A stretch of 64,000 nt of DNA, from assembly GCA_030674155.1 (NCBI GenBank), contig CM060322.1:59059632-59123631 (forward strand). Direction: 5' to 3'. Source of the DNA: Stramonita haemastoma. Lineage: Eukaryota; Mollusca; Gastropoda; Neogastropoda; Muricidae. The notes under the pieces are model-generated. The model ran no database searches. It had not been told where the DNA came from and was given only the letters and a program-made list of their open reading frames with translations. Made by a program: the position numbers and the translations under genes. Below, in pieces: positions 45,440 through 58,605 of the stretch (position 1 is the stretch's first letter; each line of letters starts with the position of its first letter).

Positions 45440-46218
45440 CTATGGGCTGTCTATGAATGGCCTATAGATTATGGCCTGTGTATGGCCTATAGATTATGGA
45501 CTATGGCTATGTATGGCCTATGGGCTATGTCTATGAATGGCCGATAGATTATGGCCTGTGTATGGCCTATAGATTATGGACTATGGCTATGTATGGCCTG
45601 TAGATTATGGCCTGTGTATGGCCTATAGATTATGGACTATGTCTATGAATGGCCTATAGATTATGGACTATGGCTATGCATGGCCTGTAGATTATGGCCT
45701 GTGTATGGCCTGTAGACTATGGACTACGGCTATGTATGGCCTATAGACTATGGACTATGGCTATGTATGGCCTATAGACTATGGACTATGGCTATGTATG
45801 GCCTGTAGACTATGGACTATGTCTATGAATGGCCTATAGATTGTGGTCTGTGTATGGCCTATAGACTATGGACTATGGCTATGTATGGCCTGTAGACTAT
45901 GGACTATGGCTATGAATGGCCTATAGATTGTGGTCTGTGTATGGCCTATAGACTATGGACTATGCCTATGTATGGCCTATAGACTATGGACTATGGCTGT
46001 GTATGGCCTATAGACTATGCCTATGTATGGCCTATAGACTATGGACTATGCCTATGTATGGCCTATAGACTATGGACTATGCCTATGTATGGCCTGTAGA
46101 CTATGGACTATGGCTATGTATGGCCTATAGACTATGGACTATGGCTATGTATGGCCTATAGACTATGGACTATGTATGACCTATGGACTATGCCTATGTA
46201 TGGCCTATAGACTATGGC
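45440..46218. repeat. 27-31-bp ATGGCCTATAGACTATGGACT minisatellite, copy A
   Basis: Units mix the blocks TATGGCCTATAGACTATGG, ACTATGGCTATG and variants (CTGTAGAT, CTGTGTATGG, GTCTATGAATGG). About 28 units. Copy B is slightly shorter with a different order of variant units. Confidence 0.95.
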
Positions 46219-46274
46219 TGACCTGGAGTCACAATCACAGCAGACTGAATTGATGGCATATGAATAGACCTAGC

Positions 46275-46296
46275 TGTGTGTGTGTGTGTGTGTTGT

Positions 46297-46360
<64 letters not shown>

Positions 46361-46377
46361 GTGTGTGTGTGTGTGTT

Positions 46378-46428
<51 letters not shown>

Positions 46429-46446
46429 GTGTGTGTGTGTGTGTGT
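46275..46446. repeat. (GT)n microsatellite, copy A
   Basis: GT with TTG, GGT and TTTG interruptions; longer than the copy B tract at 53470-53572. Confidence 0.94.
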
Positions 46447-46535
46447 TTCTTAACTGAATACTTAACTTTCAAAATGATGGAGAAGTTTTCATTGGCTGCC
46501 TGCACTTGTTCTTTTTCACTACTATTTCCTTAATA

Positions 46536-46536
<1 letters not shown>

Positions 46537-46605
<69 letters not shown>
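46537..46605. repeat. (AC)n microsatellite, copy A
   Basis: About 34 AC without interruption; copy B (53655-53776) has many interruptions. Confidence 0.94.
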
Positions 46606-46609
<4 letters not shown>

Positions 46610-46702
46610 AAGACTAAGACATCCTAGGAAGATAGACCCGTAGGGGAAGGGGGTAGCCTTAGAATACAGCAGTACAAAGTACTAGTTAAAGGTTTAGTCA
46701 TA

Positions 46703-46707
46703 AAGAG

Positions 46708-46790
<83 letters not shown>

Positions 46791-46836
46791 AGAGAGGCAA
46801 TTTCTTTTATTCGAGGATAATGAGAGGGAGAGAGAG

Positions 46837-46923
<87 letters not shown>
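46703..46923. repeat. (GA)n and (GAAA)n microsatellites, copy A
   Basis: GA tracts at 46703-46797 and 46860-46923, with CAATTTCTTTTATTCGAGGA and an AAAG block between them. Confidence 0.94.
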
Positions 46924-46924
<1 letters not shown>

Positions 46925-47218
46925 ACATACATACATACATACATACATACATACATACATACATACATACATACATACATACATACATACATACATACAT
47001 ACATACATACATACATACATACATACATACATACATACATACATACATACATACATACATACATACATACATACATGCAAACATAGATGCATACATACAT
47101 ACATACATACATACATACATACATACATACATACATACATACATACATACATACATACATACATACATACATACATACATACATACATACATACATGCAA
47201 ACATAGATGCATACATAC
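46925..47218. repeat. (ACAT)n array in two blocks, copy A
   Basis: Two ATAC blocks (46925-47075 and 47090-47195), each ending TGCAAACATAGATGCATACA. Copy B has only one block (54186-54274), so a block-level duplication or deletion separates the copies. Tyr-Val-Cys-Met frames are by-products. Confidence 0.95.
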
Positions 47219-47226
47219 AGACAGGG

Positions 47227-47257
<31 letters not shown>

Positions 47258-47258
47258 G
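47219..47258. repeat. (GACA)n microsatellite, copy A
   Basis: About nine ACAG tetramers; another cluster at 47605-47645. Confidence 0.92.
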
Positions 47259-48398
47259 GCAAAGCTGTAAAGGAAGACCAGTTTCTCCAGCCCCAGCACT
47301 GTAGTGCTGTCTGTCATTTCTTTCTGCTGCACACTTCCTTCCTGCCCCTCCCTGCACATGGCAACACCCCCCCCCCCCCCACCTACAGCTCACAGACTGC
47401 AGTCAAGACAAGCACGCAGAAAACAAACAAGCAAACACAAACAAACAAACAAACAAACAACAAACAAACACAAACTTTGGAGTTTTCAAACCTGCCCGGA
47501 ATGGATCACCATGCACAGGGTTGGCAGGAAAACTCGACCCCAAGCATGGAATCTGATCGATTTGTCTGCAGTGATGAATTATGGAAGGTAGCCAGGCTAG
47601 GTTAGACAGACAGACAGACAGACAGACAGGCAGACAGACAGACACAGACACCCGACCTTCTCTGAATGGATCCCTGGGGCCTGTGTGAAGTGAGATTTCA
47701 TCGATTTCAATTTGCATAGATCTCTGTACAAACTGTGATTGGACAAAGTCACATATGTTCTGAAATGAAGCTGTGAAGCAATGTCATAGTCTCCAACACT
47801 TTTGTAGCTATTCCTACAAACATCCTTACCCCCCCCCCCCCCCCATAACCCTTCCCCTCTCCCCAATCCTTGTCAGCAGTCATGCAATAACTGAAGAAAC
47901 CTGTTTTCAGTATCACAATCAAAATCAGAAAATATTCACCGCCACCAGAGTCATATGGACTCATTTGACTCAAAGTAATGAACTGTTGATACCTCAATAC
48001 AACGTGCTGTTCACCCGGTCAGCATGTCTAAAATGATGTAGATGAAAAAAAAACCCCACAATGTTGCATTCTAACTGATCTTGATTGTTGTCTTTCTGTT
48101 AAAACAGGTTAGTTATTTCATAATGAGTTATTTCAGCTTGATGATCATGTGTCACAATCATATTGCTTGATTTGCCGATATCGTTCATATATGATGTATC
48201 TTTGCCTCCAGCATCTAGAGTTACCCAGAAGGTTCAGAAGCCTATCAATCAGTTAGCTCCCCTTCCTGCATGGGGTCACGGTGACCTCTGTTTCGATGGC
48301 TTCTCCACGTTTCCGCTTGGTCGTTGTGAGTTCCTCTGTCTTCAGGGTCTGCTGGTCTGTGGAGCATTGTCTTTGAAACATAGGAGGACAACAGCCTG
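47259..48398. other. Unique DNA, copy A
   Basis: C-runs at 47367-47380 and 47829-47843, (AAAC)n at 47420-47470, (GACA)n at 47605-47645. No gene recognised. Confidence 0.4.
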
Positions 48399-48498
48399 NN
48401 NNNNNNNNNNNNNNNNNNNNNNNNNNNNNNNNNNNNNNNNNNNNNNNNNNNNNNNNNNNNNNNNNNNNNNNNNNNNNNNNNNNNNNNNNNNNNNNNNN
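48399..48498. other. Assembly gap of exactly 100 N
   Basis: One hundred N, the size conventionally used for a join of unknown length. The sequences on either side are repeated ~7 kb away, so the true gap may be negative (an overlap). Confidence 0.98.
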
Positions 48499-48705
48499 CT
48501 GAATCTTGTGAAAGCAAATCAAAGTGCTTACATTCAACTTGTACAAACACATCCAACCAGTCACAACAAGATTCACAAATTTAATTAAATTTACACACAC
48601 ACACACACACCACACACACACACACACACACAACACACACACACACACACACACCACACACACTGCCAACTCCACCCCCCTCCTCAACAACAACAACAAA
48701 AAGTC

Positions 48706-48925
48706 CTTCAGATGAGACTGTAAACCTAGGTCCTGTGTAAAAAACATATGCAGAGCATATTGTGAATACTTAAACCTGTTCCACTTTTCAGAAGAGTAGG
48801 TTATTGTGTTGGGGGTGGGGGGGCAGATGACAAAATTTACAAAGCCGCATACTACACATAGGGACTGGATACTGGATGTAGAAAAAGCACATGAGTACTT
48901 ATTCTATGATCCTCAAAATAATAGA
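48706..48925 (+). mobile_element. SINE 3' part, copy B
   Basis: Counterpart of 41395-41632, with GTCCTTCAGATGAGACTGTA and a shorter G-run. Confidence 0.82.
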
Positions 48926-49442
48926 CCCCCCCCCCCCCCATACACACACACACTCACAAAACAACAAAAACACATACACACAAACATTCACACAAACATG
49001 CACACGAACCAGCAGCAGCACCACAAGCAAACCTGACAGATTCAAAGAAAATGACACACCAGCCTACATGTCTGGAAGAAGAGAATGGCAGACATAGGAC
49101 GAGAATCATGAGGTGACAATGGAAAAGAGGAGGGGGTATGAAAAGGAAATAGGGGGAGGGGGGGGGGGGATGTTCATTTCATGACAAATACTGGACGACC
49201 ATGGGACTAATCAGATAAGGTAAATGACTTCCTCCACTGTTCTCAGGCTAATTTTCCCCCCTCTGTATTACCTCTCTTGAACACTGAAAAAAAACCGTTT
49301 CTTCAAACGAGGTTTACACTTGTTCTTTGTTCGTTTTTTTATTTATTAAAAACAACAACAACGACAACACCTTTTGAGTTAAAGCTAATCTGAATCAAAC
49401 AACAACATACAAATTAAAAGGTGTGAAACTGGCATAAAACTG
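48926..49442. other. Unique DNA, copy B
   Basis: Counterpart of 41633-42154; C-run at 48926-48939 and G-run near 49157-49169. No gene. Confidence 0.4.
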
Positions 49443-49445
49443 CTC

Positions 49446-49572
<127 letters not shown>

Positions 49573-49573
49573 A

Positions 49574-49920
49574 GGACGGATAGCCTAGTGGTCAGAACAT
49601 TGGGCTGGCAATTTGATGACCCGGGTTCGATTCCAGTCGAGGAGATTTTTCTCCTGGAGTTAACATCCGTGCTGAATCCACTCTCCGCAAAAGTCCTTCG
49701 GATGAGACTTTAAACCGAGGCCCCGTGTGCGAATGCATGCAGAACATCTTGCGCACACGTTAAATCCTGTTCCGCTTTTCGTAAGAGTAGGCCATCGTGT
49801 GCCGGTGGGAACAGATGACATTTACAAAACTGCATACACACGGGGACTGGATGTAAAAAAAAACTCGATTGCTTATTCCATTATCCTCGATATAAAAGAA
49901 TAATTAAAATAAAATAAAAT
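49574..49920 (+). mobile_element. Full-length tRNA-derived SINE, copy B
   Basis: A-box TAGCCTAGTGG at 49581-49591 and B-box GGTTCGATTCC at 49624-49634. Differs from copy A at a handful of sites and in its tail (AAAAT repeats instead of AAATC). Confidence 0.9.
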
Positions 49921-51050
49921 CTCTTGAGAGTAGTTACCCTTACAGGCTGGCAGGACCCCCCCCCCCCCCCCCCCTCAACAGGTCCCCCAATTTTGTTTTT
50001 GGCAAATTTGTGCTGCGACCAATAGGACAGCAGCTGAAGACAGGCATAAACAGAATGAACTGCTTCCATCGGAAGAAACGAGAGGTATGTCACCAGTAGT
50101 CTTTAATTAATTAGTACTGAGTTATATACCAACCCCCCAAAACAAAACAAAACAAAACAAAACAAAACAAAACAACAAAAACAACAAGCAACAACAACAA
50201 CAACAAACATCCAACCCAACCAACAAGCAAACTTATTCACACAAGTACAAATATGACTCTAGATGTCACGGACTTTGAATCTGGTCTCTGCATAAAGAAG
50301 TTAGCTAAAATATGCTGAGATCTAGCAAGATCTAAAAACTGAGCGAACCAGGAGGAGACTACTCTCCCCTTTCAGGCGCACTTGGCAAAAGCGTACCTGT
50401 GCGTTTCCCTCCCTTTCCCAATCCATCGTAAAGGGAAAAACGGCATGGGGCTGTTGATGATAGGTGCTACATTTCTGAATGCAGGAAAAAATAAACCATG
50501 CGCTATTTCTAGTCAGTTACTGATTTCAAGGCCTTTACTTCCGTTTCATTGAACTGGGGACTGTAACCACCATGAGGGACTGGACTGGAATCTCCTTTCC
50601 AGAGAAGCCAGTATTTTGACAGACCTGGTTTCCTCAGAACATTTTTCTGATCGTTGAGGGCAGAAGATAAAGCATCTGAAAATAAGTTTCTAGCCACTTT
50701 CATTTAAACCAGCAAAAAAATAATAACAATCACACAAAAAAAGGCAAAAAAAAAAGACAGAAAAAAAAGATCATCAAAACATTCTCAGTTAACATAAACA
50801 TACACAAACGAAAGCCGTCGAGTATGAAAACTGTACGCACCCCGTAAAGAATCTGTACTGAGGTTTTTATCACACTCACCTCACCCTTCTCTACCTAACA
50901 TCCCCACCCCCATTTCCCCAGCCCCTCCCACCTCTTCTCCTGCCCCCCCCCTCCTCTCCTCCCTTCTTTCTCCTCTCTCCTCTCCTCCCCACCCAGGAGT
51001 TAGCAGCTTATCAGTCTCGGCACTGGCCACTGTGGTGACGCTCTGTACCG
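49921..51050. other. Unique DNA, copy B
   Basis: Counterpart of 42607-43728, with longer (AAAAC)n at 50130-50175. The minus-strand 64-codon frame at 50509-50703 is kept. Confidence 0.4.
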
Positions 51051-51178
51051 CACCTGTGCTGTGCTGTGCTGCGCTGTGCTCCTCCCTACAGTGTCCTGCT
51101 GTATGCCCCACGCCCTGCAGTATTGACTGTGCTGCGCTGCGCTGTGCTGTGCTGTGCTGTGCTGTGCTGTGCTGTGTT
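51051..51178. repeat. Interrupted (GTGCT)n, copy B
   Basis: Counterpart of 43729-43842; the first cluster is shorter and the second longer than in copy A. Confidence 0.9.
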
Positions 51179-51299
51179 CACTTATCGAATCCTGTATTGG
51201 GCCATGCCCTGTCACTGTCAGTGTGTTCCCAACTTGTTGCTGTGTGGTTGTAAAGGGCCGGGCCGCCAAGCTGTGTGTTCTTCTTTCAATTCAGGGTAA

Positions 51300-51306
51300 G
51301 TGTGTG

Positions 51307-51382
<76 letters not shown>

Positions 51383-51400
51383 TGTGTGTGTGTGTGTGTT
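51300..51400. repeat. (GT)n microsatellite, copy B
   Basis: GT with GTTGTG and GGTG interruptions; no GA block. Confidence 0.94.
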
Positions 51401-51569
51401 GTTGTGGTTTAATTTAAAGTCTATTCACACTTGGTGATATTAGACTAAACAAACATACAAACAAACAAAAAACCTACAATAAAATATTTACAGAAGACTT
51501 GGAAATAGTTCTAGCAACGTCAGTAATTAACGGTTTTCTCGAAACTATGTTCAATGGTTCCCTTTGAAG

Positions 51570-51570
<1 letters not shown>

Positions 51571-51664
<94 letters not shown>
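51571..51664. repeat. (GT)n microsatellite, copy B
   Basis: Uninterrupted GT; the GC interruption of copy A is missing. Confidence 0.94.
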
Positions 51665-51668
<4 letters not shown>

Positions 51669-52189
51669 AGTGATATCAAACACATGCCTTTTTTAAGGGT
51701 CTTGTTGGTGGAATTATTTCTGGTTAAACTGATTGGGAGAAGGTTGCTTCATGGCAATGATGGTTAGGAATTGTGTGAGAACATCAGCTGTAAAAACTCA
51801 AACCAGAATAGGATGATAACTTGTGCATTTAAGAGGAAGAAAAACTTTTCGGCAGTCGTCTGATCATTCTGCCTTCACTTCTCCTTCTGTTTCAGTTTTC
51901 TGTTCTGTGACATGTATATATTAAAAAAAATCTATTTTATTTATTATTTATCTTATGTGCATACTGTGGCATTGTGCCTGGCAGTCAGCGTTACATCATA
52001 GTTTCCTAGGGACAGGTCAGTGACATGACTGTGGCATGACAGATCGACACAGTGTGAGGAGTCACACACCTGACAGCAGCACTGCCTCCTGATGACTGTG
52101 CTCTCCTTGTCACCACTGCCTTCTTCCTATCTTCTCCATGGAACACCCCCATTTACTGAGGTCAACTTCATTGAAGAATAGGACCCCCC
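51665..52189. other. Unique DNA, copy B
   Basis: Counterpart of 44401-44929. No gene recognised. Confidence 0.4.
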
Positions 52190-52336
<147 letters not shown>

Positions 52337-52679
52337 ATTCGTTCACACTTAAACAAACCCAAATAAACAAACAAGCCCCAGCAACAAAACCCTCATCAAT
52401 AATGCTGTGTCTGCACACCCACACGCTGGTTATTCCCAGAGTGTTACAGGCCTACGTGTTTACACTGCAGTCTGTTTAGCCAGCACTGGCTCTGTCTGAC
52501 GGCTTCGGTGTCAGGACACAGCAGAGCAGAGCAGAGCTAGCCAGGTAGCTAGGTTATATATCGGCGATCTGAATGCTGCCCTGGGTGATAAAGTGCTGTA
52601 TGCCGTGTGTCGTGAGCCGCCCATAGCAGTGCAGCGGTGCTTTTGAATAGGCCTCTCTCCCCAGTCACTGCTGCAGGCC

Positions 52680-53413
52680 TATGGGCTGTCTATGAATGGC
52701 CGATAGATTATGGCCTGTGTATGGCCTATAGATTATGGACTATGGCTATGTATGGCCTATAGAATTATTGGCCTGTGTATGGCCTATAGATTATAGACTA
52801 TGGCTATGTATGGCCTATAGACTATGGGCTATGTCTATGAATGGCCGATAGATTATGACCTGTGTATGGCCTAGAGACTATGGACTATGGCTATGTATGG
52901 CCTATAGACTATGGACTATGTATGACCTATGGACTATGGACTATGGCTATGTATGGCCTATAGACTATGTCTATGTATGGCCTATAGACTATGGACTATG
53001 GCTATGAATGGCCTGTAGACTATGTCTATGTATGGCCTATAGACTATGGACTATGGCTATGTATGGCCTGTAGACTATGGACTATGGCTATGTATGGCCT
53101 ATAGACTATGTCTATGTATGGCCTATAGACTATGGACTATGGCTATGTATGACCTATGGACTATGGACTATGGCTATGTATGGCCTGTAGACTATGGACT
53201 ATGCTATGTATGCCTATAGACTATGGACTATGGCTATGTATGGCCTATAGACTATGGACTATGGCTATGTATGGCCTATAGACTATGGACTATGTTGACC
53301 TATGGATATGGACTATGTATGGCCTATAGACTATGGACTATGTATGACCTATGGACTATGGCCTATGTATGGCCTATAGACTATGGACTATGTATGGCCT
53401 ATAGACTATGGCT
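52680..53413. repeat. 27-31-bp ATGGCCTATAGACTATGGACT minisatellite, copy B
   Basis: Same unit as 45440-46218 with a different order of variants and several extra deletions near 53190-53400. Confidence 0.95.
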
Positions 53414-53469
53414 GACCTGGAGTCACAATCACAGCAGACTGAATTGATGGCATATGAATAGACCTAGCT

Positions 53470-53476
53470 GTGTGTG

Positions 53477-53563
<87 letters not shown>

Positions 53564-53776
53564 TGTGTGTGTTTTCTTAACTTTCAAAATGATGGAGAAG
53601 TTGTCATTGGCTGCCTGCACTTGTGTCTTTTTCACTACTATTTCCTTCAAATATCACACACACTACACACACACACACACACCACACACACACAACACAC
53701 ACACACACACACACACACAACATACATACAACACACACACACACACACACACGCCGCCACACACACACACACACAT
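53470..53776. repeat. (GT)n and (AC)n microsatellites, copy B
   Basis: GT tract to 53572, 80 bp of unique DNA, then an AC tract broken by CTAC, CCAC, AACAC and ATAC. Confidence 0.93.
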
Positions 53777-53871
53777 ACAGAGAAGACTAAGACATCCTAG
53801 GAAGATAGACCCGTAGGGGAAGGGGTAGCCTTAGAATACAGCAGTACAAAGTACTAGTTAAAGGTTTAGTC

Positions 53872-54049
<178 letters not shown>

Positions 54050-54185
54050 AATTACTTTTAATTCGAGATAATGAGAGGGAGAGAGAAAAGAAAGAAAGAA
54101 AAAATAATAAAAGAAAAAAATAAAAAAAGTAAGACGAGAAGAGAGAGAGAGAGAGAAGAAGAGAGAAGCAGAGATGAGTAATAAA

Positions 54186-54274
54186 ATACATACATACATA
54201 CATACATACATACATACATACATACATACATACATACATACATACATACATACATACATACATACATACATACA
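54186..54274. repeat. (ACAT)n array, copy B
   Basis: Single ATAC block ending TGCAACATAGATGCATACAT. Confidence 0.95.
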
Positions 54275-55438
54275 TGCAACATAGATGCATACATACAGAC
54301 AGAAGAGACAGACAGACAGAGGCAAAGCTGTAAGGAAGACCAGTTTCTCCAGCCCCAGCACTGTACTGCTGTCTATCATTTCTTTCTGCTGCACATTTCC
54401 TTCCTGCCCCTCCCTGCACATGGCAACCCCCCCCCCCCCACCTACAGCTCACAGACTGCAGTCAAGACAAGCACGCAGAAAACAAACAAACAAACAAAAC
54501 AACAAAACAAACACACAAACTTTGGAGTTTTAAAACCTGCCCGGAATGGATCACCATGCACAGGGTTAGCAGGAAAACTCGACCCACAGCATGGAATCTG
54601 ATCGATTTGTCTGCAGTGATGAATTATGGAAGGTAGCCAGGCTAGGTTAGACAGACAGACAGACAGACAGACAGGCAGACAGACAGACACAGACACCCGA
54701 CCTTCTCTGAATGGATCCCTGGGGCCTGTGTGAAGTGAGATTTTATCGATTTCAATTTGCATAGATCTCTGTACAAACTGTGATTGGACAAAGTCACACA
54801 TGTTCTGAAATGAAGCTGTGAAGCAATGTCATAGTCTCCAACACTTTTGTAGCTATTCCTACAAACATCCTTACCCCCCCCCCCCTACCCTTCCCCTCTC
54901 CCCAATCCTTGTCAGCAGTCATGCAATAACTGAAGAAACCTGTTTTCAGTATCACAATCAAAATCAGAAATTATTCACCGCCACTAGAGTCATATGGACT
55001 CATTTGACACAAAGTAATGAACTGTTTATACCTCAATACAACGTGCTGTTCACCGGCCAGCATGTCTAAAATGATGTAGATGAAAAAACCCCCCCACAAT
55101 GTTGCATTCTAACTGATCTTGATTGTTGTCTCTGTTAAAACAGGTTAGTTATTTCATAATGAGTTATTTCAGCTTGATGATCATGTGTCACAATCATATT
55201 GCTTGATTTGCCGATATCGTTAATATATGATGTATCTTTGCCTCCAGCATCTAGAGTTACCCAGAAGGTTCAGAAGCCTATCAATCAGTTAGCTCCCCTT
55301 CCTGCTTGGGGTCACGGTGACCTCTGTTTCGATGGCTTCTCCACGTTTCCGCTTGGTCGTTGTGAGTTCCTCTGTCTTCAGGGTCTGCTGGTCTGTGGAC
55401 TATTGTCTTTGAAAGCGGATAGTGAGGACAACAGCCTG
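54275..55438. other. Unique DNA, copy B
   Basis: Counterpart of 47259-48398: C-runs, (AAAC)n, and (GACA)n at 54651-54690. No gene. Confidence 0.4.
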
Positions 55439-55919
55439 GCGTGATTCTCCCTGTGTCTGGTGCTGCAGCAAGTCAGCTGTTGACTGTCATCACTGGTGAT
55501 GTCTGCATTAGCGGAACCAGTCACACTGCCCCCTGAGTATCACTGTAGTGATCCGTACAGAGTAGGCCTACAGCCTTACTGGCTCTATGCATGAGTGTGT
55601 GTGTGTGTGTGTATGTGTGTGCGCGTGCGTGCGCGCGGGCGCCTGAGCGCATGCACACAAGTGTTCGTGTGCGAGCGGGCATGTGGACGCATATACGTTC
55701 AATACGAATGAACTTTCTGCACAGATATGTGTAAGAGAAGCGGTAAGCTGGTCTCAGAGATAAAGACGGAGGCACTGTGTTTTTCTTCACCGCAGTGTCC
55801 AAGCTTATCAGGCAGACTGCTGGGGCTGGGTGAAGCCTGGCTGCACAGAAATGCGGGGGGAGGGGGGGGGGGGGGGGGGGGGGGGGTGGCTACTGTTGGG
55901 AAGTAAGGGTTAGGTAAAG
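55439..55919. other. Unique DNA beyond copy B
   Basis: A short GT/GC-rich stretch at 55593-55640 and a G-run at 55856-55886. No gene recognised. Confidence 0.4.
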
Positions 55920-56215
55920 GTGTCCCATAAAAGTGTCCCATAACCTATGGGATCGTTGGAGAGCCAGGTATCACAGACCTCAGCTTCTCTTGGGGCCAGC
56001 ATGTTGAGGGCGACGCCCATCTCCTCTCCCTCGCTGCTTTACCTTCCCGGACCCTAAAGAGGGCAGGTACCCATTGACAGCTGGGTGGACTTGGGGAACT
56101 GTACTAAAGCCAAGGCCCGCAAACGGTCACCCATCCACTTGGTAGCCACGCTCAACGCCGCTCAACCTTAGCTTGGGCAAAGCCAGTGTTCTGACCACTG
56201 AGGTGTCCTGTCCCT
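55920..56215 (-). mobile_element. SINE with 5S-rRNA-like and tRNA-like promoter parts
   Basis: On the minus strand the head reads ACCTCAGTGGTCAGAACACT (tRNA A-box-like, 56191-56203). Then AAGGTTGAGCGGCGTTGAGC, GTGGCTACC and AAGTGGATGGGTGACCGT (56123-56170) follow. The latter aligns over about 47 positions with the internal control region of 5S rRNA, including the box C core GGATGGGTGACC. The body (CAATGGGTACCTGCCCTCTT, AGGGTCCGGGAAGGTAAAG, GGAGATGGGCGTCGCCCTC) resembles metazoan SINE bodies. It is not a 5S gene because the 5S 5' third is replaced and the 3' end diverges. Confidence 0.75.
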
Positions 56216-56244
56216 AAGTAGGGATCAGGGTGGCTGAAAGGGAG

Positions 56245-56344
56245 GGGGGGGTGGTGGTGGTGGTGGGGTGGTGGTGGTGTGGTGGTGAGGTGGTGGTGGT
56301 GGTGGTGGTGATGGTGGTGGTGGTGGCGGTGGTGGTGGTGGTGA
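56245..56344. repeat. (GGT)n microsatellite
   Basis: GGT triplets with GGG, GAT and GGC interruptions. Confidence 0.94.
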
Positions 56345-56762
56345 TAGGTTTTTTCCTTCTTGTCAGTGCACACTATTCTGAAAGAAAAGCGGACCACCTC
56401 TGAGGCAGACATCATTCAGTTTGTTTCCTGTTCCTGCTGCAGATGTTCTGTGGAAACAACAGAAAAATAGAACCTGACGTGGGGGCACACACAACACCAC
56501 GCACACAGACAGACAGACAGACAGACACACACACACACACACAACACACACACACACCGAAGCAAACAGACGGGCAGACACACAGACAGAGGATATAACG
56601 TGAGCAATGAACTATCGACATGAAAAGAACACACACACATATATATATATAAAACCGTTGTGGTGATTTCCCCATGCTTTGCTCCCCCCTCCTTTCCTTT
56701 CTTTTGGTCACACCCAAACTTGCCCCGGCAGAAAAAGAGAACTGCAAGGTTACCTCACCCTG

Positions 56763-56766
<4 letters not shown>
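56345..56766. other. Unique DNA with short AC, GACA and TA repeats
   Basis: (GACA)n at 56507-56526, AC tract at 56525-56556, TA tract at 56639-56652. No gene. Confidence 0.5.

Positions 56767-56853
<87 letters not shown>
56767..56853. repeat. (GA)n microsatellite
   Basis: About 43 GA dinucleotides. Confidence 0.95.
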
Positions 56854-56856
<3 letters not shown>

Positions 56857-56970
56857 AGACCCTGTTGACAGTGTACAGCTAACCTGTGTGGGGAACACGT
56901 CTTCTGTGGTGTCTGTGTCAGGGCTGTGTCAACTGTTGTGGAGTTATCAATACATTGCCTACCCTGTATC

Positions 56971-56998
56971 AATGAATGAATGAATGAATGAATGAATG

Positions 56999-57051
<53 letters not shown>

Positions 57052-57147
57052 AGACAGACAGACAGACAGAAGACAGGAGAGAGACAGAAAAGAGAGAGAG
57101 ACAGACAGAGGAGACAGAGACAGAGAGAGACAGAGACAGAGAGAGAT
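56971..57147. repeat. (AATG)n, (GA)n and (GACA)n compound microsatellite
   Basis: About seven AATG, then GA to 57048, then GACA and GAGACA variants to about 57147. Confidence 0.94.
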
Positions 57148-57239
57148 CCGTGTTTCTATAGACCTATGCAAGCAGTGTGGGTGTCAATTCAAAAGCCTAT
57201 CCCTAAGCTTTTTGTGTGACACACACACAGAGTTTTGTG

Positions 57240-57241
<2 letters not shown>

Positions 57242-57322
<81 letters not shown>

Positions 57323-57336
57323 GCGCGCGGCGCGCC

Positions 57337-57402
<66 letters not shown>
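57242..57402. repeat. (AC)n and (GA)n separated by a GC-rich palindromic linker
   Basis: AC to 57320, the linker CCGCGCGCGGCGCGCC at about 57321-57336, then GA from 57340 to 57401. Confidence 0.94.
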
Positions 57403-57734
57403 ATGATCTTTCCTTCTTGTTGTTTTACGTTAAATTTACTGAATCTGCCCTCCCCCCCCCCCCCCCACTTTCCCCTCTTTTTTCTCGTCTTCTCTTATCT
57501 CCCTTCCCAGCCCCTGTGTCCCAAACCACAGAAACTGTCATGCAGTGTGGCCAGGGCCAGTCGACAACGACGGAGCCCATCCTTTTTCAGGGCTGAGAAT
57601 GCATGCCGGGCATGATCGTATCATAGCTGGCTTAGTCTTGTACAGTGGAGGGATGATTTGCTGATCTGTGGGCAAGGTGACTGTGTGTCTTGCACCGGGG
57701 ATTTGAGTATCTGCCTTCACCTTCACCTTGACCT
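57403..57734. other. Unique DNA
   Basis: C-run at 57451-57467. No gene recognised. Confidence 0.4.
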
Positions 57735-58605
57735 TGACCTATTCTGTAGCCTGGTCGACCGTTGGGGCACCACTGAAGAGTTTGCAATCAGCTTCCTCCA
57801 CTTCTTGCAGTTCTCAGCTTTCTGCAGTGTGTAGTTCCGATCAACTGTCCACTCTCTGATGTTGTCTTCCCATCGTTTTCTCTGTCTGCCTCTTCGTCTC
57901 CCTCCCCTTACTGTTCCCTGTAAGACTGTCTTGGTCAGTCCAGATGTTCGTGAGACGTGCCCCTACCACTTCAGTTTGTGTTTTTTTCACTGAAGTCAGG
58001 AGCTCCTCAAATTGTCCAATGGCGTTTTCAGTTCTGGTTTTCACTGTTCACTTCCTCGTTGGTTATGTGACCTCTGTACGATATACCAAGGAGTTTGCGA
58101 AAGCAGCTCATGTTCATTGCCTGTATCCTTCTTTCAATGTCTGCCGTTAAGGTCCATGTTTCACATGCGAACAAAAATATGGACACGACCAGGGAATGCA
58201 TCAGTCTGATCTTGAAGCTGATGGCGATGTTCTTGTCATTCCAGAGGACTTTAAGTTTGGTCATTGCAGCTGTGGTCTGGGTTATCCTGGAGAGAATTTC
58301 AGGTTTTGATCCTTCATCTGATACTGTAGCTCCCAGATATTTGAAACTATGGACGGTCCCGATTTTCTTTACCATCTATAATTACGTGATTGATGATGCC
58401 ATTGGCACTATTTGTCATCAGCTGGGTTTTCTCTGCACTGATCTGCATGCCATATGCTGAAGAGACTTCATCAAGGTGATTTACCGGGATGACTAGCTCT
58501 TGCTCTTCTCCAGCTAGGCCATCGATGTCATGGGCAAAACAGTTTGTAACTGTCCTGCCTCCAGTGCTGACCATTCCCTCATGGTTTTCAGGTGCAGCAG
58601 ACATT
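57735..58605 (-). pseudogene. RTE-like LINE fragment (second family), RT palm to C terminus
   Basis: In order on the minus strand: NCFAHDIDGLAGEEQELV (catalytic FADD is FAHD, a lost aspartate), AYGMQISAEKTQLMTNSANG, SFKYLGATVSDEGSKPEILS, SFKIRLMHSLVVSIFLFACE, WTLTADIERRIQ, then in shifted frames the ENAIGQFEELLTSVKK part and a GRRRGRQRKRWEDN-like basic patch. At least two frame changes occur (near 58370 and 58040). Same family as 30026-30641 plus 32420-32704. Truncated at the 5' side near 58605. Confidence 0.87.

Noticed and set aside
46694..47393. Long minus-strand frames rich in MYVC and SLSL repeats (also 53787-54452)
   Set aside because: Direct translation of ACAT and GA microsatellites.
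56101..56170. 5S rRNA gene
   Set aside because: Only the internal control region matches; the 5' part is tRNA-like and the downstream part is a SINE body.
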